In this document: positions 52,959 through 63,237 of the stretch, piece after piece
How the letters are laid out: every line of letters starts with the position of its first letter
Position numbering within the stretch: the first letter of the stretch is position 1
NCBI RefSeq assembly: GCF_019039035.1
Contig: NZ_JAHNZT010000022.1
Location: 62,001-126,000 of the forward strand
Direction: 5' to 3'
Source of the DNA: Citreicoccus inhibens
GTDB lineage: Bacteria; Myxococcota; Myxococcia; Myxococcales; Myxococcaceae
DNA: 64,000 nt
Translations under genes and position numbers: made by a program
The notes under the pieces: model-generated
Databases searched by the model: none
Seen by the model: only the letters and a program-made list of their open reading frames with translations
What the model was told of the DNA's origin: nothing

Positions 52959-54032
52959 ATGAAACAGAAGACGTGGATCGTGGTCATTCTCGTGGGCGCC
53001 CTGGCGTTCAACGCGCTCGCGTACATGGTGGTGCGTGGGCGCCGCGCCGCGACTCCAGTGCCGCCTCCGTCCGCTCCAGTCGCGGCCGAGGTGGCCCCCT
53101 CCGCGCCCGTGGCCGCACCGGCCGTCGAGGATGCGAACGCGGGGCTGGCGCGCGCGCGTCGCGCCGCGGGGCTCGCGGCGCTGGAGGACCGCGACTACGA
53201 CAAGGCCGTGTCTGAGTTCACCGAGGCGCTCAGCCTGCGCAAGGACAAGGGCGACCTCGTGGAGTTGCTGCGCATCGCGGCGGATCTGCGTACCCGCGAG
53301 CAGTCACGCAAGGCGGCCGAGCCGGCGCGCGCGCCCCATGAACCCGCCGTGCCTCCGGGGCGTGGTGGTGCTCGGACGCGCGCGGTCCGCCTGGCGTCTC
53401 GTTCCGCGCAGCGCGAGGAGGCTCCCGTGCCAGTCGCGGCGGAGGCTGCACACAACGGCCTGCTGCTGGTGACGTCGACGCCTCCCGGGTTGGTGGTGTT
53501 GGTGGACGGCAAGGCCACGGACCTGACGCCCGCGCGGGTGACGGTGGCCGCGGGAACGCACCGCGTGGCGCTCGCGCAGGGGGAGCGGAAGCTGTTCGAG
53601 GAGACGGTCGACGTGCCCGATGACTCGGTCCGCTCGATCAACCGGGACCTCTCGTCGGAGCTGCCGCCCGCGAGCCCTCCCGCCGTGCTGGCCGCTCGGG
53701 CTCCCGTGACGCCGCCTCCCGCGGCGGTGCCTGCCGCGGCTCCCGCGGCGAGTCCTCCCGTGGCGGTGGCGACTCCCGCTCCGGCCGCGGCGGAGACCGT
53801 GCCGGCCGTGGCTCGAGCGGCCGTGGCGGGGAAGGGGGACCTGGATGTCACGTCCCCGTCCATCTACGGAGAGATCTGGATCAACAGCCGGCCCTATGGC
53901 TTCCCGCCCGTGACGGCGGATGGTCTGCCCGCGGGTCCGGCTCGCATCGAAGTCCGCGTGAATGGCGAAGTGAAGCGCCGGATGACCGTCGAGGTCGAGC
54001 CGGGTCGCCGCACCGCCGTTCGCGTTCGCTGA
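52959..54032 (+). CDS. Membrane-anchored PEGA-domain protein
   Basis: This 357-residue protein has an N-terminal membrane anchor (WIVVILVGALAFNALAYMVV, about residues 5-24), an Ala/Pro linker and a TPR-like helix pair (AALEDRDYDKAVSEFTEALSLRKDKG). A PEGA domain (LLLVTSTPPGLVVLVDGKATDLTPARVTVAAGTHRVAL, about 168-205) follows, then a long Pro/Ala linker and a second PEGA-like domain (about 292-357, IYGEIWINSRPYGFPPVTADGLPAG). PEGA domains are surface or periplasmic beta modules often found with kinases. I chose the ATG at 52959 over a TTG one codon earlier; GGGAG precedes it. It lies 57 bases after the kinase and may be its partner. Confidence 0.83.
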   Translation: MKQKTWIVVILVGALAFNALAYMVVRGRRAATPVPPPSAPVAAEVAPSAPVAAPAVEDANAGLARARRAAGLAALEDRDYDKAVSEFTEALSLRKDKGDLVELLRIAADLRTREQSRKAAEPARAPHEPAVPPGRGGARTRAVRLASRSAQREEAPVPVAAEAAHNGLLLVTSTPPGLVVLVDGKATDLTPARVTVAAGTHRVALAQGERKLFEETVDVPDDSVRSINRDLSSELPPASPPAVLAARAPVTPPPAAVPAAAPAASPPVAVATPAPAAAETVPAVARAAVAGKGDLDVTSPSIYGEIWINSRPYGFPPVTADGLPAGPARIEVRVNGEVKRRMTVEVEPGRRTAVRVR

Positions 54033-54107
54033 CGCTTCGTGCCGGCGCGCCCGTAGGTCGCCGGCCTCGTCCGTCCCGTCTTCCCGACACAGAGTGCCGA
54101 GGTTCGC

Positions 54108-56141
54108 ATGCGCAGCAGCCCTGGGTGGCTTCGCGGTTCTATGGGTGTGATCAGTCTGGTGCTGTCGGCATCCCTGGAGGCGGCCGCGCAGGAGTCCACC
54201 GCGCCCGCGTCCACGGAGCCGACGATGGAACGCGAGGCCGAGGAGCCGGAGGTCCACAGTCAGGTGGCCTCGTTCGCGGTGACCAAGCTCCACGACTCGC
54301 CCGCTGTCGTCACCGCGGTGACGGGCGAGGAGATCCGCGCCTCGGGCGCGCGGGACCTGATGGATGTCCTGCTCCAGGTGCCGGGCTTCTTCTTCGGCGT
54401 GGACGTGCAGGGCGCGGTGGGCCCGGGCTTCCGTGGCCTCTGGGGGCACGAGGGCAAGGTGCTCCTGCTCATCGACGGCAAGGAGATGAACGAGCAGCTC
54501 TACTCGACCATCCAGCTCGGCCACGAGTTCCCCATCGAACTCATCGAGCGCGTCGAGGTCGTGCGCGGCCCGGGCTCCGTCATCTACGGCGGCAACGCGG
54601 AGCTGGCCGTCATCAACGTCATCACCCGAGGCATCCAGGGCAGCTCGGACGTCATGCTCGCGGGAACCTACGGTGAGCTGAAGTCCGCCAATGGGCGCCG
54701 GAGCCTGACGCTGTCCGGGCGCAAGGTGTTCGAGAGCGCGCCGGGCCTGAGCGCGTTCGTCTCCGCGTCGGTGGGGCAGGGGCAGCGCAGCGACGCGGTG
54801 TTCGATGACTTCTATGGCAACTCCGCCACCATGGGCGGGCACTCGCGGTTGGATCCGACGACGGTGCAGGCGGGCGTCGGCTATCGCGATCTCCAGTTGA
54901 GCGTGCTGTATCAGCGCTACAACACCACGGCCGTGGCCGCGTTCGAGGAGGTGCTCCCCACGCCGGCGACGACGAACTTCGACTCGCTGCACATGGAGCT
55001 GACGGACCGCTTCCGCCCGACGGATCGCCTGGAGATCATCCCTCGGCTGAACCTGACCCTCGGCGAGCCGTACCGCGACTCGAACCAGGCCTCGGACTTC
55101 TTCTACGACAAGCAGGTGCGGCGCTTCCGCGGACGGACGGTGGCGCGCTGGGCGCCCATCGACATGCTCCAGCTCACGAGCGGCGTGGACGTCACGTATG
55201 ACGAGGGGCTGCTGCGTGGCCCGGCGGGCGTGGGCCTCCAGACGGCGTTCGGCGAAGGCGCGGACCAGGTCTCCTACGTCAACGCGGCGGGCTTCGTGGA
55301 GGTGTACGCGGACAACCCCATCGCCACGGTGGTGGCCGGTGCACGCTACGAGCACCACAGCGCCTTCGGTGACTCCTTCGTGCCGCGCCTCGTGCTGCTG
55401 CGCTCCTTTGGCGCGTTCAGCGGCAAGGCCCTGTTCAGCCGTGCCTTCCGCGCGCCGGGCATCGAGAACATCAGCCTGGGTGACCACGTGACGCCGGAGC
55501 GGACCACCGTGTTCGAACTGGAAGGCACCCTGCGCCTGGGGGACGGCCAGCAGGTGAGCGCGAACGTCTTCGACGTGGGCGTGCGAGACCCCATCATCTA
55601 CTCGTACGACGCCGAGTCCGGCACGGAGGCCTACCGCAACCTGGGACGTCTGGGGAGCCGGGGCGTGGAGCTGGAGTACCGGATGAAGGCCACATGGGGC
55701 CGCGCGGTGCTCGGCTACTCGTACTACACGCCGTCCGGGAAGAACGACGTGCAGGACTACCTGGTGCCGGGCAACGCCAACACCTTCACCGGCATGCCCA
55801 CCCACAAGGCGACGCTCGCGGCCAGCGTCAAGCTGCTGCCGTGGCTGTCGTTCAACCCGACCGCGGTGCTGGTGGGACAGCGCTACGCCGTGGAGGCCCC
55901 GGATGACCGAGGCGTCTCGGCGGTGCAGCGGATGCCCACGCAGCTGTTGCTCAACAGCTTCCTGCGCGCCGAGAACGTGGGCACGCAGGGGCTGGAGATT
56001 GGCGCGGGCGTCTACAACCTGCTCGGCACCGACTTCCGCGTGGCGCAGCCGTACAACGGCGGCCACGCCCCGCTGCCTGTCTTCTCCCGCGAGTTCCTCG
56101 TGCGCCTCACGTACCTCTACGACCCCTCTTTCGAGGGGTAG
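54108..56141 (+). CDS. TonB-dependent receptor
   Basis: This 677-residue outer-membrane receptor takes up a ligand by TonB energy. After a signal peptide (about residues 1-28) and an acidic linker comes the plug: ASFAVTKLHDSPAVVTAVTGEEIRASGARDLMDVLLQVPGF, LLLIDGKEMNE and RVEVVRGPGSVIYGGNAELAVINVITRG, all standard plug motifs. The rest is a 22-strand-type barrel that ends in EFLVRLTYLYDPSFEG. The TonB box is not clear. FRAPGIENIS is present, as is usual in this family. No substrate-specific gene is adjacent, so siderophore, cobalamin or other ligands are possible. The ATG follows GCCGAGG. Confidence 0.92.
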   Translation: MRSSPGWLRGSMGVISLVLSASLEAAAQESTAPASTEPTMEREAEEPEVHSQVASFAVTKLHDSPAVVTAVTGEEIRASGARDLMDVLLQVPGFFFGVDVQGAVGPGFRGLWGHEGKVLLLIDGKEMNEQLYSTIQLGHEFPIELIERVEVVRGPGSVIYGGNAELAVINVITRGIQGSSDVMLAGTYGELKSANGRRSLTLSGRKVFESAPGLSAFVSASVGQGQRSDAVFDDFYGNSATMGGHSRLDPTTVQAGVGYRDLQLSVLYQRYNTTAVAAFEEVLPTPATTNFDSLHMELTDRFRPTDRLEIIPRLNLTLGEPYRDSNQASDFFYDKQVRRFRGRTVARWAPIDMLQLTSGVDVTYDEGLLRGPAGVGLQTAFGEGADQVSYVNAAGFVEVYADNPIATVVAGARYEHHSAFGDSFVPRLVLLRSFGAFSGKALFSRAFRAPGIENISLGDHVTPERTTVFELEGTLRLGDGQQVSANVFDVGVRDPIIYSYDAESGTEAYRNLGRLGSRGVELEYRMKATWGRAVLGYSYYTPSGKNDVQDYLVPGNANTFTGMPTHKATLAASVKLLPWLSFNPTAVLVGQRYAVEAPDDRGVSAVQRMPTQLLLNSFLRAENVGTQGLEIGAGVYNLLGTDFRVAQPYNGGHAPLPVFSREFLVRLTYLYDPSFEG

Positions 56142-56153
56142 CGGAGCACGCGG

Positions 56154-58568
56154 CTACGAGCGCAGGGCCACGATGGTGACGCCGTCCCCCCCCTCGTGGC
56201 TCTCGCCCGGGCGGAACATGCGGATGTACGGCGACGCGGCCAGATAGTCGCGGATGGCCTGCTTGAGCGCGCCGGTGCCATGGCCGTGGATGATGACCGC
56301 GGCCTCCTCACCCTGGCGCATGCCCGCGTCGAGGAAGGCCTCGACCTCCGTGAGCGCTTCGTCCGCGCGGTGACCGCGCACGTCGCAGCGGAAGTTCGTG
56401 GCCTCCACCTCCGCGGGCGCCGCCGAGGCCGCGCGCTTCAGCACGGCCTCCTGCTTGGCTCGCTCGGGGAACCGCGCCTGCTGCGGCTTGCGGGTGCGCG
56501 AGCCGGACAACTCGGTCGTCGGCACGCGCATCTTCATCGCGCCGCCCGCGGACACCACCGCGCTGCCCTCCGACAATTCGAGGATCTCCACGTCGCGGCC
56601 GAGCCCCGAGTGGTGCACCCACGCGCCCACCTTGAGCGTCGCCGGGGCAGGGGCCTCGACCTGGAACAGCTCGGCCTTGGCGGCCTGGGAGCGCTTCTGG
56701 GCCTCCTCCGCGCGCTGCTGGAGCTGGGCGCGTGCCTCGGAGAGCGCCTTCTCGTTCTGCGACGTCCGCAGCTTCGCGAGCAGCTCGCGCACCTCGGTGG
56801 TGGCGAGCTCGGTGGCGGCGTGCACGTCGTCGTTGAACTGCATCATCCGGCCCTTGCGCTCGCGCTCGAACGCGACCTTCTGCTTCTCCAACTCGGCGCG
56901 CAGGGCCTCGGCTTCGCGCGCGGCCACGCGGGCCTTCTCTAGCTCCTCGTTGAGCTTGCGGCGCTCGTCCTCGGCCGCGGCCAGCGCCTTGGTGAGCGGG
57001 CCCCCTGCGTTGACGGACAGCTCGCGAGCGCGTTCACACACACGCGCCGGCAGGCCGACGCGGGCAGCGACCTCGATGGCGGAGGACTGGCCCGCCGCGC
57101 CGATCTGCAGGCGATAGGTGGGCGCCATCTTCTTCGCGTCGAAGCCCACGCGCGCGTTGAGGAAGCGCCGGTCCATGTGCGCCAGGGCCTTGAGCTCCTC
57201 CAGGTGCGTGGTGACGAGCACCACCGCGTCCTTCTGGAGCAGCTCCTCCAGCACCGCCACGGCGATGGCCGCGCCCTCGCGCGGGTCGGTGTCCGCGGCG
57301 ATTTCATCGATGAGGACCAGCGAGCCCTCGCCCGCGACGCCGATGATGTCGCGCAGCATCACCACGTGGGCGCTGAACGTGGACAGGCCCTGCGTGAGGT
57401 CCTGCGCGTCGCCGACGGTGGAGTGCACGGAGCGGTACAGCGGCATCCGCGAGCCCTCTGCCACGGGGATGGGAAGCGCGGAGCGCAGCATGAGCGCGCA
57501 GAGCCCCACGCCCGTGAGCGTCACCGTCTTGCCGCCGGCGTTGGGGCCCGAGACCACCAGGGACCGCGCCTCGCCGGTGAGGGCCACGTCGTTGGCCACC
57601 ACGTCCATGTCCTTGAGGACCAGCCGAGGGTGGCGCAGGAGGCGCAGCTCCAGCTCGCGCACGCCGTCAAACGCCGGCGTGTTGGCGTCCAGGTCGGCGG
57701 AGAGCAGGGCCACGGCCTCCAGCTCATCCAGCTCCGCCACCGCCGCGAGCCCCTCGAGGATGCGGTCCGCCTCGCGCCCGAGGTGCCCGCTCAACTCCTG
57801 GAGGACCTTGAGCTCCTCCTCGGCCACCTCGGACTGGGCGATGGCCAGGTCGTTGCCCAGGCTGACCATGACCTGCGGCTCCATGAAGAGCGTCTGGCCG
57901 GTCTGGCTGGCGTTGTGGACGATGCCGTCCACCTCCGAGCGGTAGTTCGACACCACGGGAACCACGTACCGGCCATTGCGCACCGAGTAGTAGTTCTCGC
58001 GGAGCTTGGAGACGAAGCCCTCGTCGTGGAGCATCTCGTCCAGGCGGGACTTGATGCGGCGGTGCAAGCCGCGGGTCCGGTCCCGGGCCTCGCGCAGGGC
58101 GGGGCTGGCCCGGTCGGAAATCTCACCGTCTGGCTCGAAGCACTGATCGATTCGCCGCGCGAGCGATTCGAGCAGGGGCATCTGGCGCGCGATCTCCATC
58201 ATCCGAGGGACGCGCTCGCGGCGGTCCTCCAGCGCCTCGCGGCTGTTGATGAAGGCGAGCAGGAGCTGCGCCGAGTCGATGAGCTGCCGGGGCTCGAGCA
58301 CACCGCCCTTGGTCGTGTGCCCCAGGGCGATGCGCAGGTCCGTCACGCCACCCAGCGGCAGGGAGAACTGCTCCTGGGAGAGCGTCCGAGCCTCCGCCAC
58401 CAGGGCGAGCGCTTCGGTGACCTCCTCGGCCGAGTCGAGGAAGGGGCGGGCAAGGGCGCGCTCCCTGCCCGGCTCGGTCCGACAGCGTTGGGCCAGCGCA
58501 CGCAGCACGTCCGCGAAGCCGAGGTCTTCCAGTGTCCTTTGGGAAATCTGCACGGTCATGGGTTTCAT
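56154..58568 (-). CDS. mutS2: Endonuclease MutS2
   Basis: This 804-residue protein lacks the mismatch-recognition domains of MutS. It has the MutS core (about residues 1-330), the ATPase with Walker A GPNAGGKT (341-348), GDAQDLTQGLSTFSAHV and Walker B LVLIDEIAADTDP (417-429). A long coiled coil (about 500-625, rich in Glu, Lys and Ala), a KOW-like segment (VGAWVHHSGLGRDVEIL) and a C-terminal Smr nuclease domain (from about 725, DVRGHRADEALTEVEAFLD and IIHGHGTGALK) follow. MutS2 acts on recombination intermediates and collided ribosomes in other bacteria. I chose the ATG at 58568 (MKPMTVQIS); 58559 is also possible. Confidence 0.95.
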   Translation of the reverse strand: MKPMTVQISQRTLEDLGFADVLRALAQRCRTEPGRERALARPFLDSAEEVTEALALVAEARTLSQEQFSLPLGGVTDLRIALGHTTKGGVLEPRQLIDSAQLLLAFINSREALEDRRERVPRMMEIARQMPLLESLARRIDQCFEPDGEISDRASPALREARDRTRGLHRRIKSRLDEMLHDEGFVSKLRENYYSVRNGRYVVPVVSNYRSEVDGIVHNASQTGQTLFMEPQVMVSLGNDLAIAQSEVAEEELKVLQELSGHLGREADRILEGLAAVAELDELEAVALLSADLDANTPAFDGVRELELRLLRHPRLVLKDMDVVANDVALTGEARSLVVSGPNAGGKTVTLTGVGLCALMLRSALPIPVAEGSRMPLYRSVHSTVGDAQDLTQGLSTFSAHVVMLRDIIGVAGEGSLVLIDEIAADTDPREGAAIAVAVLEELLQKDAVVLVTTHLEELKALAHMDRRFLNARVGFDAKKMAPTYRLQIGAAGQSSAIEVAARVGLPARVCERARELSVNAGGPLTKALAAAEDERRKLNEELEKARVAAREAEALRAELEKQKVAFERERKGRMMQFNDDVHAATELATTEVRELLAKLRTSQNEKALSEARAQLQQRAEEAQKRSQAAKAELFQVEAPAPATLKVGAWVHHSGLGRDVEILELSEGSAVVSAGGAMKMRVPTTELSGSRTRKPQQARFPERAKQEAVLKRAASAAPAEVEATNFRCDVRGHRADEALTEVEAFLDAGMRQGEEAAVIIHGHGTGALKQAIRDYLAASPYIRMFRPGESHEGGDGVTIVALRS

Positions 58569-58634
58569 GCGCGGCCGGTTGGCCGTCAAGAGGAACTGTT
58601 GAGGAGTTCAGCCCGGCTCTGCTATCTGCCGTGG

Positions 58635-59372
58635 ATGACGTGGGTCATTCTGGCGGCGCTGCTGGCGGCCGCCGCCGACGCGCCAGCCTCTTCCACCCTG
58701 ACGGCGCCCCCGACCGTGGCCCCGGCCCCCTCGCTGGCGGCCGCGCTGGCCCATGAGGCGGAAGGGGATGATGCGGCGGCGCTCGCGGGCGTGGAGTCCC
58801 TCGCGCGGACCCAGCCCGCCTGGGAGCTGCCTCACCTGGAGGCGGCCCGCTTGCTCCTGAAGACGGGGGGGCCGGCCTCGCTCGAGCGGGCGAAGGTCCA
58901 CCTGGATGCCGTGGCCGCTGTCGCTCCGGAGAACCCCCGAGGGCACTACCTGCGCGGTCTGCTCCTCGAGGAGCAGGGCCTGCCCTTCAAGGCGGCCCGC
59001 GCCTACGAGACGGCCCTGTCGTACCGGGCTTCCTACGAAGAGGCCCGCTTCCGGCTCGCCAGCGTGTGGGTGGGGCTGGGGGACTGGCTGAAGGCCGAGT
59101 TGCACTACCGTTACCTGGCCCATGCCCGACCCGAGTGGGTCCAGGTGCGTCTCCAGCTCGCCCTGGTCCTGGAGCGCCAGGAGCGCGTCGCGGATGCGGA
59201 ACGAGAACTTCTCGCCGCGCGAGAAGCCCAACCCGGCGGGGCGATGGTGCTGCGCAAGCTGGCCGAGTTCTACGAGCGGACGAACAGGCCCCAGCTCGCC
59301 GCGAAGGTGCGGGCCCAGCTCGCCGCGCCCGAGTCCCGGCGCATGCGCGCCCTGAAACCTTCCAAGCGCTGA
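58635..59372 (+). CDS. TPR-repeat protein, probably exported
   Basis: This 245-residue protein starts with a hydrophobic segment (MTWVILAALLAAAADAPA) that looks like a signal peptide. An Ala/Pro linker follows, then at least five TPR-like helix pairs such as LERAKVHLDAVAAVAPENPRGHY, GLPFKAARAYETALSYRASYEEA and RVADAERELLAAREAQPGG, and a basic C-terminus. It is likely a periplasmic scaffold; no enzymatic motif is present. The ATG at 58635 has no close ribosome-binding site. It is divergent from mutS2. Confidence 0.72.
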   Translation: MTWVILAALLAAAADAPASSTLTAPPTVAPAPSLAAALAHEAEGDDAAALAGVESLARTQPAWELPHLEAARLLLKTGGPASLERAKVHLDAVAAVAPENPRGHYLRGLLLEEQGLPFKAARAYETALSYRASYEEARFRLASVWVGLGDWLKAELHYRYLAHARPEWVQVRLQLALVLERQERVADAERELLAAREAQPGGAMVLRKLAEFYERTNRPQLAAKVRAQLAAPESRRMRALKPSKR

Positions 59373-59438
59373 CAGCGAGCGCGAGGCTTCTCCGGTGGCA
59401 ATTGCTTCGCGCTGGCTGCTGCATACACTGCGCGCGCC

Positions 59439-60743
59439 TTGAAGACCGCCAACCTCGCCATCGTGTTCACCGACATCAAGGGGTTCACCGAGCGCACCAG
59501 CCGGCAGACCCTGGAGGAGAATCAACGCCTCCTGCAGGTGCACCAGGCGCTCCTGGCGCCGCTGTTCAAGGCGTTCGGTGGGCGCATCATCAAGTCCATC
59601 GGCGATGCGTTCCTCGTCACGTTCGAGTCGCCCACGCAGGCGGTGCTCAGCGGCATCGCCATCCAGGATCGCCTCTGGCAGCACAACCGAGGCTTGAGTG
59701 AGTCCGAGCAGCTCCACGTGCGCGTGGCCGTCAACGTGGGCGAGGTCCGCCTGGAGGCGAACGACGTCTTCGGCGAGCCCGTCAACATCGCCGCCCGCGT
59801 GGAGGGCATCACCGAGGCGGACGAGGTCTTCTTCACCGAGGCCGTCTACCTCGCGATGAACAAGGCCGAGGTGCCCTCTCAAGAGGTCGGGGCCTTCGAG
59901 CTGAAGGGCATCCCCGGAAAGATTCGCGTCTTCCGGGTGCCGCGCGCGCCCTATCGCGTCGAGGCGCCGGCTCCCGGCGTGGTGGTCCCGGCGGAGGCCG
60001 AGGCGTCGATGCCGCCCTATGGAAACCTGGCCCTGTCGCGCGTCTCGGAGAGTGCGCTGAGTGGCGCGGTGGACCTGGGGGCGCTGGGGCAGCGCGCGGC
60101 CGTGTTGGGCCAGCGCGCGGCCGATGGCGCGGTCGTGTTGGGGCGACAGGCTCGGACGGTCAGCGGCGTGTTGATGTCCCGGCTATCCGACGTGCTGCCT
60201 CCCACGCTCGTCGCGCGGCTCCATCTCCAGGGGAACACGCGCAAGCTGGCGCTGGGCGCGGGCGGCGCGGCGCTCGTGTTGGGGCTGGCGGTGGTGGCCT
60301 GGGGCGGCGGTCCCACCATGCGGGCCATTCACTCCGTGGAGGGCACGTCGGGGGCGGAGAAGGAGACCCGCGTTCGCGAGGCCCGGCGACTCATTGGCGA
60401 CGAGCGCGACGTGGGCCGGCGGCACTACTTGTTCGGGCAGTTGGAGGAGGCCCAGGGCAACGTGAAGAGCTCCCTGGACAGCTACGAGCGGGCCGCGCGC
60501 GCGGGTGACCGGACCTCCGAGTCCCGCATCATCGACTTGCTGGACCATGCGCAGTGCGGTGTGCGCTCGGCCGCGGCCAGCGCCGTGGCGGACCTGAAGC
60601 TCAAGCGGGCGCGCGGCGCGCTCGAGGACCTGGCAGGGGACGGCGGCTCGGACGACGGCCAGACCGGTGGCCTCTTTGGTCTGGGCATGTGCGACTCGAA
60701 GAAGGCAGCGCAGAGCGCGCTGCGGCGCATGGGCGAGGATTGA
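59439..60743 (+). CDS. Class III adenylate/guanylate cyclase with C-terminal membrane segment
   Basis: This 434-residue protein starts with the cyclase domain: FTDIKGFT with metal-binding Asp12, SIGDAFLVTF with Asp56, VAVNVGEVRLEANDVFGEPVNIAARVEGIT and the closing FELKGIPGKIRVFRV (to about residue 168). A linker with an [24 protein letters not shown] repeat follows, then one hydrophobic segment (about 270-290) and a C-terminal part with TPR- and HEAT-like helices (RRHYLFGQLEEAQGNVKSSLDSYERA). The catalytic domain at the very N-terminus with a tail-side membrane segment differs from typical sensor-first cyclases. The start is a TTG at 59439. The product, cAMP or cGMP, is not determined. Confidence 0.87.
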   Translation: MKTANLAIVFTDIKGFTERTSRQTLEENQRLLQVHQALLAPLFKAFGGRIIKSIGDAFLVTFESPTQAVLSGIAIQDRLWQHNRGLSESEQLHVRVAVNVGEVRLEANDVFGEPVNIAARVEGITEADEVFFTEAVYLAMNKAEVPSQEVGAFELKGIPGKIRVFRVPRAPYRVEAPAPGVVVPAEAEASMPPYGNLALSRVSESALSGAVDLGALGQRAAVLGQRAADGAVVLGRQARTVSGVLMSRLSDVLPPTLVARLHLQGNTRKLALGAGGAALVLGLAVVAWGGGPTMRAIHSVEGTSGAEKETRVREARRLIGDERDVGRRHYLFGQLEEAQGNVKSSLDSYERAARAGDRTSESRIIDLLDHAQCGVRSAAASAVADLKLKRARGALEDLAGDGGSDDGQTGGLFGLGMCDSKKAAQSALRRMGED

Positions 60744-60784
60744 GCGCGCTGCGGCGCCGCCAACCGTGACGCGAAGGGGTGACC

Positions 60785-61966
<1,182 letters not shown>

Positions 61967-61982
61967 GCGTGGGGACTTCCAC

Positions 61983-62657
61983 GTGATCGGCGTCTTTTCC
62001 GACAGCCATGGTGATCTCGCGGCCTTTGATGCCGCGTACGAACTCTTGCGGGCGCGCGGCGCGCGGCGCTTCATCTTCACGGGGGCGCGCTTCACGGACC
62101 TGGATGAGTGGGTGCTGTGGCGTCGGCAGAAGAGTCGGGGCGGGCGCGAGTACTCGGACGCGGACTTCCTGGCGGACGTCACCAACTGGCTGACGAACAC
62201 GCAGGAGGCCCGGCCTCGGACGCCCGCGTTCGGCGCGGCGCCCGCGGACGTGGCCTCGGAGGATGATCGGCGCCTGGTGATGGAGCGCTTCGTGCGCGTG
62301 CCCGAGCGCGACTCCCTGCACTACCGAGATCCGTCGACGCCCAACAAGATGCTCGAGCTGATGGGGGACACGCTCTGCTGTGTCGTCCACGACAAGAATG
62401 ACCTGAGCCGGGATGATCTCCTCAACGCGATGGTGTTCATCCACGGCAAGGAGTCCGACCCTCGCGTGGTGCAGATTGGCCCGCGCTACTTCGTGACGCC
62501 CGGGCGCCTCGTCGGCGCGGCCGAGCAGACCTGTGGCCTGTTGGAGAAGGTGGACCGCAACCTCCAGTTCTCGGCCTTCCGGCTGGATGGGCATCCGGTG
62601 CTGGAGCCGCAGGTGCTGCAGTTGGACAAGCGCGGCACGAAGCTGACCGTCAAGTGA
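61983..62657 (+). CDS. Degenerate calcineurin-like phosphoesterase-type protein
   Basis: This 224-residue protein opens with IGVFSDSHGDLAAFDAAYELLRARGARRFIFTG, the first metal-binding motif (Asp6, His8) of YfcE-type phosphoesterases. The following GD and GNH motifs are missing: the second strand reads FTGARFTDLDEW where FxGDxxD is expected, and the middle contains VVHDKNDLSRDD where GNHD would be. The C-terminal half (VVQIGPRYFVTPGRLV) keeps the beta-strand pattern. It may be a binding protein or a pseudo-enzyme. It lies between the DUF1343 gene (16 bases) and nadD (7 bases), probably in one operon. The start is GTG at 61983. Confidence 0.7.
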   Translation: MIGVFSDSHGDLAAFDAAYELLRARGARRFIFTGARFTDLDEWVLWRRQKSRGGREYSDADFLADVTNWLTNTQEARPRTPAFGAAPADVASEDDRRLVMERFVRVPERDSLHYRDPSTPNKMLELMGDTLCCVVHDKNDLSRDDLLNAMVFIHGKESDPRVVQIGPRYFVTPGRLVGAAEQTCGLLEKVDRNLQFSAFRLDGHPVLEPQVLQLDKRGTKLTVK

Positions 62658-62664
62658 GGCACCC

Positions 62665-63228
62665 GTGAAGGTCGCGCTGCTCGGAGGCTCGTTCAATCCG
62701 CCGCACGTGGGGCACCTGATGGCGGCGCACTACGTGCACGCCACGCAGGGCGTGGACGAGGTGTGGTTCATGCCCGCCTTCCATCACCCGTTCGGCAAGC
62801 AACTGGAGAGCTACGAGCACCGCGTGCGCATGTGCGAGGCGCTCTGTCAGGACGCCTCGGGTTGGCTGAAGACGAGCCTCGTGGAGCGCGAGGTGGGCGG
62901 CAGTGGACGCACGGTGGACACGCTGTCGTTCCTGGTGGAGCGGTATCCGCACATCCGCTGGTCGCTCATCATCGGCAGCGACATCTTGCGCGACCTGCCG
63001 AACTGGAAGGACTTCCCCCGCATCCAGCAGATGTCTCGCGTGGTGGTGCTCTATCGCGCCGGCTACCCGGCCCCGGAGACGGTGGGGCCGCCGCTCGCGG
63101 AGGTCTCCTCCACGCAGATTCGCGACATGCTCTCGCGCGGCGTCGAGCCCGACGAGTTGGTGCCCTCGCGCGTGCTGGCCTATGCGCGGCACGAGGGCCT
63201 GTATGGGTTTGCGACTCGGCGCGCCTGA
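62665..63228 (+). CDS. nadD: Nicotinate-nucleotide adenylyltransferase
   Basis: This 187-residue enzyme converts nicotinate mononucleotide and ATP to deamido-NAD in NAD synthesis. The nucleotidyltransferase signature GGSFNPPHVGH is at residues 7-17, and SSTQIRDML near residue 153 is the second conserved ATP-binding motif. IGSDILRDLPNWKDFPRI and FMPAFHHPFGK are as in NadD. The start is GTG at 62665 with TGAGG upstream. The length is slightly shorter than the usual 200-215. It ends 9 bases before the convergent outer-membrane protein gene. Confidence 0.93.
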   Translation: MKVALLGGSFNPPHVGHLMAAHYVHATQGVDEVWFMPAFHHPFGKQLESYEHRVRMCEALCQDASGWLKTSLVEREVGGSGRTVDTLSFLVERYPHIRWSLIIGSDILRDLPNWKDFPRIQQMSRVVVLYRAGYPAPETVGPPLAEVSSTQIRDMLSRGVEPDELVPSRVLAYARHEGLYGFATRRA

Positions 63229-63237
63229 GCGCGGCGG

